A stretch of 64,000 nucleotides of DNA, taken from positions 186,001 through 250,000 of the forward strand of contig NZ_JACSNR010000001.1 of the NCBI RefSeq assembly GCF_016901815.1, in the 5' to 3' direction. The notes under the pieces were generated by a model, which made no database searches, was not told the origin of the DNA, and was given only the letters and a program-made list of their open reading frames with translations. Both the position numbers and the translations under genes were made by a program. How positions within the stretch are numbered: position 1 is the stretch's first letter; every line of letters starts with the position of its first letter. The stretch is from Hydrogenoanaerobacterium saccharovorans (GTDB lineage: Bacteria > Bacillota > Clostridia > Oscillospirales > Ruminococcaceae). This document shows, in pieces, positions 33,886 to 43,642 of the stretch.

Positions 33886-35055
33886 ATGTTCAATATCCAT
33901 GAGGACGCAAAGAAATATGAGGAATATGTCATCGGCCTGCGCCAGGAATTCCACCGGCATCCGGAACTGTCCGACCAGGAAGTCTGGACCAGCGGACGCA
34001 TCTGCGAAGAGCTGGATAAGATGGGCATTCCCTATACCCGTGTGGCTGGCACCAATGTGGTTGGCCTGATCGACACCGGCCGTCCCGGCAAGACCATCGC
34101 CTTCCGTGGTGATATCGATGCCCTGCCGGTCCATGAGGAAGCCAATGTTCCCTTCAAGTCGGAGATCGACGGTCTGATGCACGCCTGCGGTCATGACTCC
34201 CATGCTGCCATGGTACTGGGTGCTGCCCGCATCCTCAACGACCACAAGGATGAGCTGTCCGGCAAGATCTATGTCTGCTTCCAGAAGGGTGAGGAAGTGG
34301 GCATCGGCGCCCGGGACATCGTGGAGTACCTGAAGGAACAGGGCGGCGTGGATAAGGCATTCGGCCTGCACATCGCTGCCAACCTTCCCACCGGCTTCAT
34401 CAGCCTGACCGAAGGCCCGTCTATGGCTGGCGCCTGCAACTGGCAGGTTGTAGTCAAGGGCAAGGGCGGTCATGGTTCCATGCCCTATGCCTCCATTGAT
34501 CCCATCAAGCCGCTGGCTGAGATCCTGCTGCGTGTTACCTCTCTGATGGTCAACCGCATGGATACCCTTGAGCCCATCGTGGTAAGCCCCTGCTACTTCC
34601 ATGCCGGCACCGCGGACAACATCATTCCCGAAACAGCTGAGATGCGCGGTACCATCCGGTACTTCAAGGAAGAGGCTCTGGACCGTACCCTGGAGCTGGT
34701 AGAGCAGATCTCCCGGGATATTGCGGCTTCCTATGATGCCACCGCAACCCTGACCTACTCCCGCGGCAAGACCATTCCGGTGGACAATGATGCTGCCAGC
34801 ATCGCAGCTGCCCGGGAAGTGGTTGAGAACATCGATGGCCTGACTGCCATCCAGGCTCCCAAGCTGATGGGTTCGGACAACTTCGCTGACTTTGTCCATG
34901 CCTTCCCCGGCTTCTACTGCTTCATGGGCGCTGGCTTTGACGGCCCTGACGGCAGCCTGCCCAACCACCATCCCAGATTCACTCTGGACGAGAAGGCCTT
35001 CCGTCTGGGCGTAGAGTTCCTGACCGGCTGTGCTGTCAAGTTCCTGGGTGAATAA
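33886..35055 (+). CDS. M20 family amidohydrolase, AbgB/HipO type
   Basis: A 389-residue zinc hydrolase of the same superfamily as the tandem pair but clearly different in sequence. Landmarks: FRGDIDALPV, HACGHDSHAA, KGEEVGIGARD in place of the usual EEG(G)GA segment, GKGGHGSMPYASIDP, and NHHPRFTLDE near the C-terminus. It would cleave N-acyl amino acids, aminobenzoyl-glutamate-like compounds or small peptides. The ATG at 33886 has AAAGGATGG 8 nt upstream; an ATG four codons earlier overlaps that SD. It ends at a strong terminator facing the opp genes. Confidence 0.92.
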   Translation: MFNIHEDAKKYEEYVIGLRQEFHRHPELSDQEVWTSGRICEELDKMGIPYTRVAGTNVVGLIDTGRPGKTIAFRGDIDALPVHEEANVPFKSEIDGLMHACGHDSHAAMVLGAARILNDHKDELSGKIYVCFQKGEEVGIGARDIVEYLKEQGGVDKAFGLHIAANLPTGFISLTEGPSMAGACNWQVVVKGKGGHGSMPYASIDPIKPLAEILLRVTSLMVNRMDTLEPIVVSPCYFHAGTADNIIPETAEMRGTIRYFKEEALDRTLELVEQISRDIAASYDATATLTYSRGKTIPVDNDAASIAAAREVVENIDGLTAIQAPKLMGSDNFADFVHAFPGFYCFMGAGFDGPDGSLPNHHPRFTLDEKAFRLGVEFLTGCAVKFLGE

Positions 35056-35079
35056 TCCTCGTTTCTCCCATACATAAAA

Positions 35080-35116
35080 AAATCCCTGCCCGTATGATAT
35101 GGGCAGGGATTTTTCT
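35080..35116 (+). terminator. terminator of the third M20 gene
   Basis: Stem AAATCCCTGCCC / GGGCAGGGATTT, 9-nt loop, T-run on the plus strand. Confidence 0.92.
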
Positions 35117-35139
35117 TTTGCCGGCAGATCTTCTGACGC

Positions 35140-35176
35140 AAAAACACCCGGGGCAGATGCTCCGGGTGTTTTTTGG
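35140..35176 (-). terminator. terminator of the opp operon
   Basis: Stem AAAACACCCGG / CCGGGTGTTTT with a 10-nt loop and A/T runs on both sides, 19 nt after the last gene of the opp operon. Confidence 0.9.
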
Positions 35177-35194
35177 AAAGGGGAAATCGGTGGT

Positions 35195-36826
35195 TTACTT
35201 AACAGAAATGTTGTAAACGATGGGCGAACCGCCGACGGTCAGCCACAGGCCCTCGATGCCATCCTGAACCAGTACAACCGAGTTCTGGGTGAGCAGCGGG
35301 ATTACATACTGCTTTTCTTCCACGAAGTAATCCTCGATCTCATGCAGCTTGGCAATGTACTCATCATGATCGATGATCTGATAAGCCTCTTCTACCATCT
35401 GATCCAGAACCGGATCGGTGATAGCCTGGCAGCCATCGATCTGGGAATCGGTGGTGAACAGCTGGAAGTAGCTCAGCGGGTCGGTGGAATCGTTGTTGGC
35501 GTACCGGCAGGTGGTGAAGTCGCCGTTGTCTATATAGTCGTAGAATACGCCCATTTCAATGGACTTCAGTTCCACATCCACATAGATCTGCGACCACATC
35601 TGCTGCAGGATCTGTGCTACATCTGCATGGAACTGGCTGTTGGAGTAGAGATACTCGAACTTCAGGTGGTTGTTCTCATTGTAGCCGGCAGCTTCCATCA
35701 GGGACTTGGCCTCTTCCAGGTTGAATTCGCCGTAGCTCTTTTCATCACGGAAGTCGTTGCCGTCAACACCCTCGAAGCCGTAGGGGATATAGCCATCCAG
35801 CCGTACATTGGCCTTGCCGCCCAGAATGTTCAGCATGGTGTCCTTATCGATTGCCAGAGCCAGAGCCTTGCGGACATTTTCGTCCTTGAGAGCCTCAACC
35901 TGAGCCTTCGGGCCGGAGTTGATCAGAACAAAGTAGTTGGATACATACTTTTCAGGCATTACAATGTTGGATTCATACTCAGCATTGGTGGCAACTTCCG
36001 ACGGAACGCTCATAGCGATGTCGATGTCACCGGTGCGGAATGCGTTCACCTGAGCAGTGGAGTCGGTCATAACTACGAAGGTAGCCTTCTCCAGGGTTAC
36101 ATTCTCAGCATCCCAGTAGTTCTCGTTCTTGACCAGAACAGCTTCCTCTTCGGGGCTGATGGATTCCAGTGCCATCGGGCCGCTGGAAGGATAGGTGCCG
36201 TTTACCGACCAGGAGCTGTCATGCTCCAGAGCGAAGTCGGGACGCATGGGAGAAGTCACATTGCCCGAGAAGATGCGCTCAAAGTACGGGCAGGGAGTGC
36301 TCAGAGTTACCTGGAAGGTGGTGTCGTCCAGAGCTGTAACGCCTACATTGGTCATGTCCGCAACATCCATGGCCGCATTGGCAGCTTCCTCAGCGCCGGC
36401 GATGAAGTTCACCAGGTTCTTCTTGGTATAGGCGTTATCCGGGCCGTAGCCGATGGCACGCTTGATACCATATACAAAGTGTTCAGCAGTGAGCGGTTCC
36501 CCATCCGACCACTTGAGGCCTTCCTTGATGGTGAAGGTGTAGGTCAGACCGTCCTCACTCTTTTCCATGCTCTCGCCCAGATCATACTGCAGGACGCCAT
36601 TCGCGTCGGTGCGGTAGAAGTTGGAACCCATATTGCCATAGACATGTGCCATGTGAGTGGTGGAAATCAGTGCCGGGTCCAGAGTGGCAAAGGTGGACGA
36701 AATCGCCACAGTTACTTCCTGAGCCGGTGCTTCACCGGTGCTGCTTGTCCCGCTATCTCCGCCGCAGCCGGTCAGCATGCCGACTGTCATCGCGAAGGCC
36801 AGGAGCAGTGATGCAAACTTTTTCAT
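35195..36826 (-). CDS. oppA: oligopeptide ABC transporter substrate-binding lipoprotein
   Basis: A 543-residue SBP_bac_5 family protein (DppA/OppA type) that captures peptides outside the membrane. Signal peptide with lipobox LTGC (Cys near residue 21) then a Gly/Ser/Thr linker. Family features: LKWSDGEPLTAEHFVYGIKR segment near 110 and PYFERIFSGN near 190. It is last in the order oppB-C-D-F-A, an unusual position for the binding protein but the same transcription unit by spacing (42 nt after oppF). Peptide versus nickel or other ligand cannot be told; context of peptidases favours peptides. Confidence 0.92.
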   Translation of the reverse strand: MKKFASLLLAFAMTVGMLTGCGGDSGTSSTGEAPAQEVTVAISSTFATLDPALISTTHMAHVYGNMGSNFYRTDANGVLQYDLGESMEKSEDGLTYTFTIKEGLKWSDGEPLTAEHFVYGIKRAIGYGPDNAYTKKNLVNFIAGAEEAANAAMDVADMTNVGVTALDDTTFQVTLSTPCPYFERIFSGNVTSPMRPDFALEHDSSWSVNGTYPSSGPMALESISPEEEAVLVKNENYWDAENVTLEKATFVVMTDSTAQVNAFRTGDIDIAMSVPSEVATNAEYESNIVMPEKYVSNYFVLINSGPKAQVEALKDENVRKALALAIDKDTMLNILGGKANVRLDGYIPYGFEGVDGNDFRDEKSYGEFNLEEAKSLMEAAGYNENNHLKFEYLYSNSQFHADVAQILQQMWSQIYVDVELKSIEMGVFYDYIDNGDFTTCRYANNDSTDPLSYFQLFTTDSQIDGCQAITDPVLDQMVEEAYQIIDHDEYIAKLHEIEDYFVEEKQYVIPLLTQNSVVLVQDGIEGLWLTVGGSPIVYNISVK

Positions 36827-36868
36827 CGTTAAACTCTCCTTATAGATCGGTTATCAGGGTGAATGGAC

Positions 36869-37843
36869 TTACTTATCATAAAGGTGACAGGCAACCTTGG
36901 AATTGCCCACCTGCCTTAACTGGGGTTTTTCCTGTGCGCACCGTTCGGTGGCATAGGGGCATCGGGTCCGGAACGGACAGCCGGACGGAATATCCAGCGG
37001 TGAAGGGATCTCGCCGTTGATCTCCTCTTTCTTGCGCTCCCGCATCCGCTTGGGATCGGGGATCGGAATGGAGGCCAGCAGTGCCTGGGTGTAGGGGTGC
37101 AGCGGATGATGATAGAGGTCATCACTGCTGCCGATCTCCACCAGACTGCCCAGATACATGGCGCCGATGCGGTTGGAAATGTGCTTGACAGCACCCAGGT
37201 CATGGGCGATGAACAGATAGGAGATGCCCCGTTCCCGCTGGATGCGCTCCAGCAGGTTGATGATCTGTGCCTGGATGGATACATCCAGCGCTGAGATCGG
37301 CTCATCGCAGACGATGAACTTGGGGTCAAGGGCCAGGGTACGGGCAATGGAGATACGCTGGCGCTGTCCGCCGGAGAACTCGTGAGGATACCGGCGTACA
37401 TGATCGGGCTTCAGGCCGACGGTCTCCAGCAGGGAGGCCACCTTCTCGTCCCGCTCCTTTGGGGTACCGATGTTGTGGATCTCCATGGGCTCCCGGATGA
37501 TCTCACCCACCGTCATACGGGGGTTCAGGGAGGCGTAGGGGTCCTGGAAGATCATCTGCACATTTCGTCGGAAGTCCTGCATCTCGCTGCCGCTTAGCTT
37601 GGTGATGTCCTTGCCCATGAATTCGATCTTGCCCTCAGTGGGCTCATAGATCTTCACCAGGGTCCGGCCCAGGGTACTCTTGCCGCAGCCCGACTCGCCT
37701 ACCAGGCCGAAGGTCTCATGCTCCATCACTTCGAAGGATACATCGTTGACCGCCTTGACGACCTGCTTCTTGCCAAACAGACCGCCGCCTACCGGAAAGT
37801 AGGTCTTGAGGCCTTCCACTTTCAGAATCGGTGTTTCTTCCAT
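36869..37843 (-). CDS. oppF: oligopeptide ABC transporter ATP-binding protein OppF/DppF
   Basis: A 324-residue ATPase with Walker [10 protein letters not shown], signature SGGQRQR, Walker [12 protein letters not shown], and the C-terminal oligo_HPY tail ([14 protein letters not shown]) that may hold an Fe-S cluster. It pairs with OppD, whose gene ends 1 nt before this start. Confidence 0.96.
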   Translation of the reverse strand: MEETPILKVEGLKTYFPVGGGLFGKKQVVKAVNDVSFEVMEHETFGLVGESGCGKSTLGRTLVKIYEPTEGKIEFMGKDITKLSGSEMQDFRRNVQMIFQDPYASLNPRMTVGEIIREPMEIHNIGTPKERDEKVASLLETVGLKPDHVRRYPHEFSGGQRQRISIARTLALDPKFIVCDEPISALDVSIQAQIINLLERIQRERGISYLFIAHDLGAVKHISNRIGAMYLGSLVEIGSSDDLYHHPLHPYTQALLASIPIPDPKRMRERKKEEINGEIPSPLDIPSGCPFRTRCPYATERCAQEKPQLRQVGNSKVACHLYDK

Positions 37844-38851
37844 TTACTCCCCCTCCTTTCCGGATGCCGGCTTCTCGGTGAGCCAGCAGCATACCGCATG
37901 GGTATCGCTCAGCTTCCGCTCGGGCGGCATCTTCATCTTGCAGATCTTCATCGCCTTGTCGCAGCGGTCCACAAACGGACAGCCAGCCGGCGGCTTGATG
38001 AGGTCCGGCGGCGAACCGGGAATGGGCCGCAGCTCGGTATCCTCTTCGGGGTTGTTCACACAGGCCAGCAGACCGCTGGTATAGGGGTGCTGGGGCTGGT
38101 AGTAGATCTCATCTGCCAGGCCGGTTTCCACGATCTTGCCGCCGTACATGATGTACACCCGGCTGCAGGCGCTGGCTACAACGCCCAGGTCATGGGTGAT
38201 CAGGATAACACCCGAACCGGTCTTTTCCTTGAGCTCCTTGATGAGCTCGATGATCTTGGCCTGGATGGTCACGTCCAGAGCGGTGGTGGGCTCATCGGCA
38301 ATGATGAGCTTGGGGTTGCAGGCCAGGGCGATGGCGATGATCACACGCTGGCGCATACCGCCGGACAGCTGATGCGGATACTGCTTGAGACGTTCCTCCG
38401 GAGAGGGAATGCCCACCTGGGTGAGCAGTTCCACTGCCTTCTGGTGCAGTTCCGCCGCCGACATCTTCTTGTGGTTCTTGAGCGGTTCCACCAGCTGCTT
38501 TTCAATGGTGAGCACCGGGTTCAGGAAGGACATGGGGTCCTGGAAGATCATCGACATGCTGTTGCCGCGGATGCCCTCCATGAGCTTTTCATAGGCAGCG
38601 GCATTTCCGTCAAACTGCACCGGGCTGATCTCCTGTCCGTCGAATAGAATGGAGCCGCTCTCGATGGTGCCGTTTTCACTCAGGAGACCCATCACCGAGT
38701 ACATCGACTGGCTCTTGCCCGAGCCGGATTCGCCGACGATTCCGACGATCTCTCCCTGTTCCACCGACAGGCTGATGCCCCGTACCGCCTGGACCTTGCC
38801 CTGTTCAGTGGCAAAGCTGGTGGTGAGATTTTTGATTTCCAACAAACTCAT
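37844..38851 (-). CDS. oppD: oligopeptide ABC transporter ATP-binding protein OppD/DppD
   Basis: A 335-residue ATPase with Walker [10 protein letters not shown], signature SGGMRQR, Walker [12 protein letters not shown], and the oligo_HPY C-terminal Cys motif ([14 protein letters not shown]). The adjacent oppF start leaves no spacer, so the pair is translationally coupled. Confidence 0.96.
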   Translation of the reverse strand: MSLLEIKNLTTSFATEQGKVQAVRGISLSVEQGEIVGIVGESGSGKSQSMYSVMGLLSENGTIESGSILFDGQEISPVQFDGNAAAYEKLMEGIRGNSMSMIFQDPMSFLNPVLTIEKQLVEPLKNHKKMSAAELHQKAVELLTQVGIPSPEERLKQYPHQLSGGMRQRVIIAIALACNPKLIIADEPTTALDVTIQAKIIELIKELKEKTGSGVILITHDLGVVASACSRVYIMYGGKIVETGLADEIYYQPQHPYTSGLLACVNNPEEDTELRPIPGSPPDLIKPPAGCPFVDRCDKAMKICKMKMPPERKLSDTHAVCCWLTEKPASGKEGE

Positions 38852-38863
38852 AACACGCTACTC

Positions 38864-39796
38864 CTACTTCTTCTTGGGGTCAAAGGCATCGCTGACACCG
38901 TCGCCGATGAAGTTGAGCGACAGCATGGTCAGACAGATCGCCAGGATCGGCCAGATGATCTGAATGGGATTGGAACTTTCGATGAGGCTGCGGGCTTCAT
39001 TTGCCAGGGTGCCCCAGCTGGCAGCCGGTGCCGAAATACCGATACCCACGAAGCTCAGGAAAGCCTCGGTGAAGATGGCGGACGGTACCAGCAGGGTGAC
39101 ATTGACGATGATGGAACCCATGCAGTTGATTACCAGATGCTTGAAGAGAATCCGGCTCTTGGAAGCGCCCAGCACATAGGCAGCCAGGGCGAATTCCTGT
39201 TCCTTGAGGCTCATGACCTGGGCCCGGACCATACGCGCCATGCCGATCCAGGAGGTCAGGCAGATACCGATCATAATGGAGGTGACATTCGAGCCGAACA
39301 CCAGCATGATGAGGATTACCAGCAGCAGGTTGGGAATGGCATAGAGGATATCCACGATCCGCATGAGGATCATATCGGTCTTGCCGCCGATGTAGCCGGA
39401 GAATCCGCCGTACACCACGCCGATCACCAGACAGATCAGCGCCGAGGAGAAACCGATCATCAGCGAGATCCGGGCGCCGTACATGACACGCACCAGAATG
39501 TCACGCCCGAACTTGTCGGTACCCATGGGGTGTTCCAGGCAGGGCAGCAGGTTCACCGAGCTGTAATCCATGCCGTCGTATGTATAGGGCGAAACCATCG
39601 GTACCACGATGGCCAGGATCACCATAATCACCAGAAAGACCAGACCGCACAGGGCGAGTTTGTTCTTCCGGAACCGGTGCCAGGCATCACTGAGATAGGT
39701 ACGGGGTTCTGCCGCGATGAATTCGCTGTTCTTTTCCGCACTGTCCAGTGGTTCGAACAGGTCGGGAGTGAGTTCCATTGTTTCCATAGTTTCCAT
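38864..39796 (-). CDS. oppC: oligopeptide ABC transporter permease OppC/DppC
   Basis: A 310-residue permease with the N-terminal OppC domain and about six helices; the EAA-type loop is present (AYVLGASKSRILFKHL). The N-terminus has three in-frame ATG codons in a METMETMEL repeat, so the exact start is uncertain; the first is used, 4-6 nt from GGAGAG. Confidence 0.94.
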   Translation of the reverse strand: METMETMELTPDLFEPLDSAEKNSEFIAAEPRTYLSDAWHRFRKNKLALCGLVFLVIMVILAIVVPMVSPYTYDGMDYSSVNLLPCLEHPMGTDKFGRDILVRVMYGARISLMIGFSSALICLVIGVVYGGFSGYIGGKTDMILMRIVDILYAIPNLLLVILIMLVFGSNVTSIMIGICLTSWIGMARMVRAQVMSLKEQEFALAAYVLGASKSRILFKHLVINCMGSIIVNVTLLVPSAIFTEAFLSFVGIGISAPAASWGTLANEARSLIESSNPIQIIWPILAICLTMLSLNFIGDGVSDAFDPKKK

Positions 39797-39817
39797 TTTT
39801 CTCTCCAGGCTCCCTTC

Positions 39818-40750
39818 TTACGAGGCTTTCTTTTCCAGCTTGACTCTCGGGTCGATAAAGGCCACCAGAAGGTCAGTGAGGATATTGACAATAATAATGA
39901 ATGAACCAAACAGGATGGTCAGTGCCATGATCATGGTGTAGTCACGGTTGGTAACACTGTTGACAAACTCCGAACCGATACCGGGAATGGAGAACAGGCT
40001 CTCGATCACGAAGGAACCGGTGATCAGGAAGGCCAGCAGCGGACCAGCATAGGTTACAACCGGGATCAGGCAGTTCTTGAGGGCGTGGCCCAGGATCACC
40101 TTGATCATCGGGGTACCCTTGGACCGGGCCAGGACGATGTAATCCTGCTTCATGACTTCCTTCATGCTGCTGCGCACCAGACGGGTGATCATCGAGATGG
40201 GATAGAGCGCCAGCGAGAAGGCCGGCATGATGTAGTGCAGCGGAGTCTTGAGGCCGATGATGGGCAGCCAGCCAAGGATGACGCCGAAGACGATCATCAG
40301 AAGCATGGCGTACAGGAAGCTGGGAACGCTGATGCCGATGGTGGCAACGAACATCACCAGGTTTTCCACCCACTTGCGCTTGGTGAAGGCAGCGACAATG
40401 CCCAGGGTGACGCCGACGGTGATGGCGATGATGAAGGCCACCAGACCCAGCTTCATGGTTGCCGGCAGGCACCGGGCGATGATGGTGGTAACGGCTGTGC
40501 CCTTCCGGGTCATGGAATCGCCGAAGTCACCGGTGACGGCGTTCTGCAGGTAGATCAGGAACTGCTCCGGGATGGACTTATCCAGATTGTACTGGGCATA
40601 GAGCATCTCCCGCACCTCCGGGGAGAGCTGGGCCAGTTCACCGCCGAAGGGGGAACCGGGTATGATCTTCATCAGGAAGAATGTAATGGTTGCGAGTGCC
40701 GCCAGGGTGAGAATTCCCACCGCCAAGCGCTTGAGTGTATAACGAAGCAC
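39818..40750 (-). CDS. oppB: oligopeptide ABC transporter permease OppB/DppB
   Basis: A 310-residue permease, first gene of the opp operon, with about six helices and the EAA-type loop (ARSKGTPMIKVILGHALKN). The start is GTG with GGAGGTAG 4-7 nt upstream; an ATG 28 codons upstream lies in the promoter/leader region and would add a stretch without family similarity. The order oppB-C-D-F-A and the promoter at 40806-40834 define the operon. Confidence 0.94.
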   Translation of the reverse strand: MLRYTLKRLAVGILTLAALATITFFLMKIIPGSPFGGELAQLSPEVREMLYAQYNLDKSIPEQFLIYLQNAVTGDFGDSMTRKGTAVTTIIARCLPATMKLGLVAFIIAITVGVTLGIVAAFTKRKWVENLVMFVATIGISVPSFLYAMLLMIVFGVILGWLPIIGLKTPLHYIMPAFSLALYPISMITRLVRSSMKEVMKQDYIVLARSKGTPMIKVILGHALKNCLIPVVTYAGPLLAFLITGSFVIESLFSIPGIGSEFVNSVTNRDYTMIMALTILFGSFIIIVNILTDLLVAFIDPRVKLEKKAS

Positions 40751-40841
40751 TGAACTACCTCCAGTTTGAATAATTATGCAAATCGGTTTGGAATGTATGT
40801 TATATATAATATACCGGCAAGGGCGGTTTGTCAAGAATTTT

Positions 40842-40857
40842 TTGAATAAATATTCAA
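40842..40857. repeat. 6-4-6 inverted repeat upstream of the opp promoter
   Basis: TTGAAT-AAAT-ATTCAA, eight bases beyond the opp -35 on the upstream side. Position and symmetry fit an activator or repressor site. Confidence 0.5.
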
Positions 40858-40899
40858 CAAATCATGTACTTTCTGCTTGCTTTTTTTTGGGCTTCGTGG

Positions 40900-40915
40900 T
40901 ACAATCCCCATTGTA
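40900..40915. repeat. 6-4-6 inverted repeat over the S9 peptidase -10
   Basis: TACAAT-CCCC-ATTGTA, whose left arm is the -10 box itself; binding here would block RNA polymerase. Confidence 0.5.
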
Positions 40916-41067
40916 AACCGCTGTAAGTGCCGGTATTTTCCCGTAAAAGACCGGCTGGAGCAGCCGCCTGTGCATATGTGTATGGATTATGCAAAAAATC
41001 CTGCGGATTTTCACAGTATGCATAGGCGAATGTATAAACCTAATGAATATACAATGGAGGGAAAAGT

Positions 41068-43005
41068 ATGAATCCGATCCTTATGGAAGATCTGCTGGGG
41101 TACCGGTTCCTGTCGGGAATCACTGTTTCCCCGTTTGAAAACCGGGCTGTCTTTACGGTTGCGGTCCAGGACGCCCGCTCCAACGGCTATAAGAAGAATC
41201 TGTGGCAGGTGGACCCCTTCACCGGCAAGACCGAAAAGCTCACCAGCCATGGCAAGGCCGGCGCCTTCCTCTTTGAAAAGGCAGGCACTCTGCTCTGTCA
41301 GAAGCCCGGCAAAAAGCTCGGCACCACCGACTATGAGTACCTGGAGATGGACACCGGCAAGACTGAACCGGCCTTCACCCTGCCCTGGGCGGTGAACAAG
41401 CTGGAAAAGCTCTGCGGCGACCTCTATCTGGTGAACGCTGACATCGACACCAACTACCCTGAGGATATGACTGAGGAGGAGCGCAAGGCCGAAGAGGATT
41501 ACATCAAGGTCGGCGAGCTGCCCTTCTGGGATAACGGCGTGGGCTATGTGAGCGGTCACCGGGACACCCTCTTCCTTTATAATAAAAAGACCGGCGAGAA
41601 GAAGCGTATCACCGGTGAGAAGTTTGCCCTGGGCAATACCGCTGTTTCGGCGGACGGCAAGAAGGTGTGGTACACCGGCGCCGAGTACACCCAGATGAAG
41701 CTGGACAAGAGCGGTCTGTATGAGCTGGATGCGCTCACCGGCAAGGTGAAGGAGCTGCTTCCCCAGGACAAGATGCGCATCGGTCAGATCAAGTGTGCCG
41801 GCGGCGAGCTGTATGTGGCTGCCTCCTTCTGCGACAAGATGGGCGGCACCGAGAAGAATGACTGGTACATTCTCAAGGGCGGCAAGCTCGAAAAGATCCT
41901 GGACAACGACTATACCATCGGCTGCAATATCACCACCGACTGCCGGTACGGACGCTCCTCTTCCATGGCAGAGTACCAGGGCAAGCTGCTCTATCTCTCC
42001 ACCGTGGAAAAGACCTGCTTCCCCAAGCTGCTGGGCCCGGACGGCACCATGGAAGTGCTGTTCCCGTTTGACGGCGCAGTGGACGGCGTGGCAGTCTGCG
42101 GCGACACTGTCCTCTTCACTGCCATGAAGAAGGGCAAGCTCCAGGAACTGTGGTGCTGGAAGGACGACAAGATCCGTCAGCTCACCCGGCTCAATACCCA
42201 TGCCCTCTCCGGCAAGTATGTGGGCGAGCCGGAATACTGTGGCTTTGTGAACTCCCAGGGCACCCGCATCGATGGCTGGATCATCAAGCCCTTCGGCTAT
42301 GATGAGAACAAGAGCTATCCGGCGCTGCTCTCGATGCACGGCGGTCCCTGTGTAGCCTGGGGCGAGCTGTTCGTCCATGAGATGCAGATGCTGGCTGGTC
42401 AGGGGTACTTCGTATTCTTCTGCAACCCCCGCGGTTCGGATGGCCGGGGCGCCAAGTTCGCCGACATCAAGAACAAGTACGGCACTGTGGACTTTGAGGA
42501 CTTCATGGAGTTCACCGACCATGTACTGGAATGCTGCCCGCAGATCGACAAGAACCGTCTGGGCGTGCTGGGCGGCAGCTACGGCGGCTATATGACCAAC
42601 TGGATCATCGGCAATACCACCCGGTTTGCCGCGGCGGTATCCCAGCGGTCCTTCTGCAACCCCATCAGTGACTTCGGCAACTCCTGCATCGGCTACACCT
42701 TCGATGCCAAGGAATTCGCTGCCACACCCTGGAACGGTCTGGACCGGATGTGGGACCATGCGCCTCTCAAGTATGCCCCCTATGTCAAGACCCCGACCCT
42801 GTTCATCCACTCGCTGGAGGACTACAACTGCCCGCTCTCCCAGGGCTTTGAGATGTTCGCGGCTCTGAAGTACCACGGCGTCACCAGTGAAATGGTGCTC
42901 TTCAAGGGCGAAAACCATGAGCTGTCCCGGTCGGGCAAGCCCCTGCACCGGCAGCGCCGCCTGAAGGAGATTCTGCGGTGGTTCGAAACCTACCTGAAGA
43001 AGTAA
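41068..43005 (+). CDS. S9 family serine peptidase (acylaminoacyl-peptidase/oligopeptidase type)
   Basis: A 645-residue cytoplasmic enzyme with an N-terminal seven-bladed beta-propeller (about 1-370) and a C-terminal alpha/beta-hydrolase domain. The catalytic triad is S504 in GGSYGGYM, D585 in HSLEDYNCP and H617 in GENHEL. The oxyanion segment MHGGP precedes it. No signal peptide, so it acts on peptides inside the cell, fitting the divergent Opp importer. GGAGGGAAA SD before the ATG. Confidence 0.95.
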   Translation: MNPILMEDLLGYRFLSGITVSPFENRAVFTVAVQDARSNGYKKNLWQVDPFTGKTEKLTSHGKAGAFLFEKAGTLLCQKPGKKLGTTDYEYLEMDTGKTEPAFTLPWAVNKLEKLCGDLYLVNADIDTNYPEDMTEEERKAEEDYIKVGELPFWDNGVGYVSGHRDTLFLYNKKTGEKKRITGEKFALGNTAVSADGKKVWYTGAEYTQMKLDKSGLYELDALTGKVKELLPQDKMRIGQIKCAGGELYVAASFCDKMGGTEKNDWYILKGGKLEKILDNDYTIGCNITTDCRYGRSSSMAEYQGKLLYLSTVEKTCFPKLLGPDGTMEVLFPFDGAVDGVAVCGDTVLFTAMKKGKLQELWCWKDDKIRQLTRLNTHALSGKYVGEPEYCGFVNSQGTRIDGWIIKPFGYDENKSYPALLSMHGGPCVAWGELFVHEMQMLAGQGYFVFFCNPRGSDGRGAKFADIKNKYGTVDFEDFMEFTDHVLECCPQIDKNRLGVLGGSYGGYMTNWIIGNTTRFAAAVSQRSFCNPISDFGNSCIGYTFDAKEFAATPWNGLDRMWDHAPLKYAPYVKTPTLFIHSLEDYNCPLSQGFEMFAALKYHGVTSEMVLFKGENHELSRSGKPLHRQRRLKEILRWFETYLKK

Positions 43006-43022
43006 TCTCCCCTACATAACAG

Positions 43023-43060
43023 AACACCCGGAAGGCCCGATGACCTTCCGGGTGTTTTTC
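43023..43060 (+). terminator. terminator of the S9 peptidase gene
   Basis: Stem AACACCCGGAAGG / CCTTCCGGGTGTT with an 8-nt loop and TTT tract. Confidence 0.92.
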
Positions 43061-43593
43061 TGTGCGTGTGTCTGCGGGTTGGTTCCCCCAGACGGGCGCT
43101 TCGGAACTAATGCCGCCGGTCTGCCCTGTCCCGGCGATTTCTTCGGAACAGGTCTGTCTGGGCAGCCTGAACTTTTCCACACTATCCCCGGGAATCCCTT
43201 TGGAGCAGGCACCGCCTGGGCAGCCTGATCTTTTCCACACTATCCCCGGGAATTTCCTTTGAATAGACACCAGCTGGAACAGTCCGGCCTTTTCCGCACT
43301 ATTCTCCAGGCGTTTCTTTGGAGCGGGCGCTGGCTGAAATAGCTTGCCCCCTACCGCACTATCCCTGAGAATCTCTTTGGAACGGGTGCTGGCCGAGGGA
43401 GTCTGTTCTCCCCCATACTGCCGACGACGGCGTATTCCCCGGCCTGATGAAACTTGCCGTCTGTGCAGGATTTGACCATTCCAGAGCAGGGGCGGCAGTC
43501 AAAAGCCGGGCGTTCTCCGCTGTGGCTATGCCTGACCGGCTCCGGGCCGGTTTTCCACAGGATATACCCAGACCTGATCTGCTTCGCGAACAT
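43061..43593. repeat. gene-free tract with about 59-bp degenerate tandem repeats
   Basis: Four full units start at 43160, 43218, 43276 and 43336, and a partial one at 43395; period is 58, 58, 60 and 59 bases. Shared pieces are a CCNCACTAT core, a TTTGGA block and a GCTGGC-like end. A weaker related unit precedes 43160. Units 1 and 2 are nearly identical; later ones diverge. Because unit length is not a multiple of three and short frames differ between units, I read it as non-coding. The remainder to 43593 shows no gene. Confidence 0.75.
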
Positions 43594-43626
43594 AAAAAAG
43601 CCCTTCCCGATGGGAAGGGCTTTTTC
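43594..43626 (-). terminator. terminator of the CD1247-type gene
   Basis: Perfect stem AAAAGCCCTTCCC / GGGAAGGGCTTTT with a GAT loop and flanking runs. Confidence 0.92.
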
Positions 43627-43642
43627 CGCTGATCAGAGGAGA

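Larger units (their letters stand above)
40751..41067. promoter_or_regulatory. divergent promoter region of opp and the S9 peptidase gene
   Basis: Minus strand: TTGACA (40829-40834), exactly 17 nt, TATTAT (40806-40811) for opp. Plus strand: TTGCTT (40877-40882), 17 nt, TACAAT (40900-40905) for the S9 peptidase. Two inverted repeats with 6-4-6 geometry sit here: TTGAAT-AAAT-ATTCAA at 40842-40857, just upstream of the opp -35, and TACAAT-CCCC-ATTGTA at 40900-40915, overlapping the S9 -10. The S9 leader is about 155 nt. No gene seen. Confidence 0.7.

Noticed and set aside
42902-43270. Minus-strand frame in the repeat tract, with a repeated peptide-like pattern
   Set aside because: Unit length changes from 58 to 60 bases, so the frame drifts; no SD and no domain; overlaps the end of the S9 peptidase gene.
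43160-43416. CRISPR array
   Set aside because: Units are diverged and contiguous, with no constant repeat separated by unique spacers, and there are no cas genes nearby.
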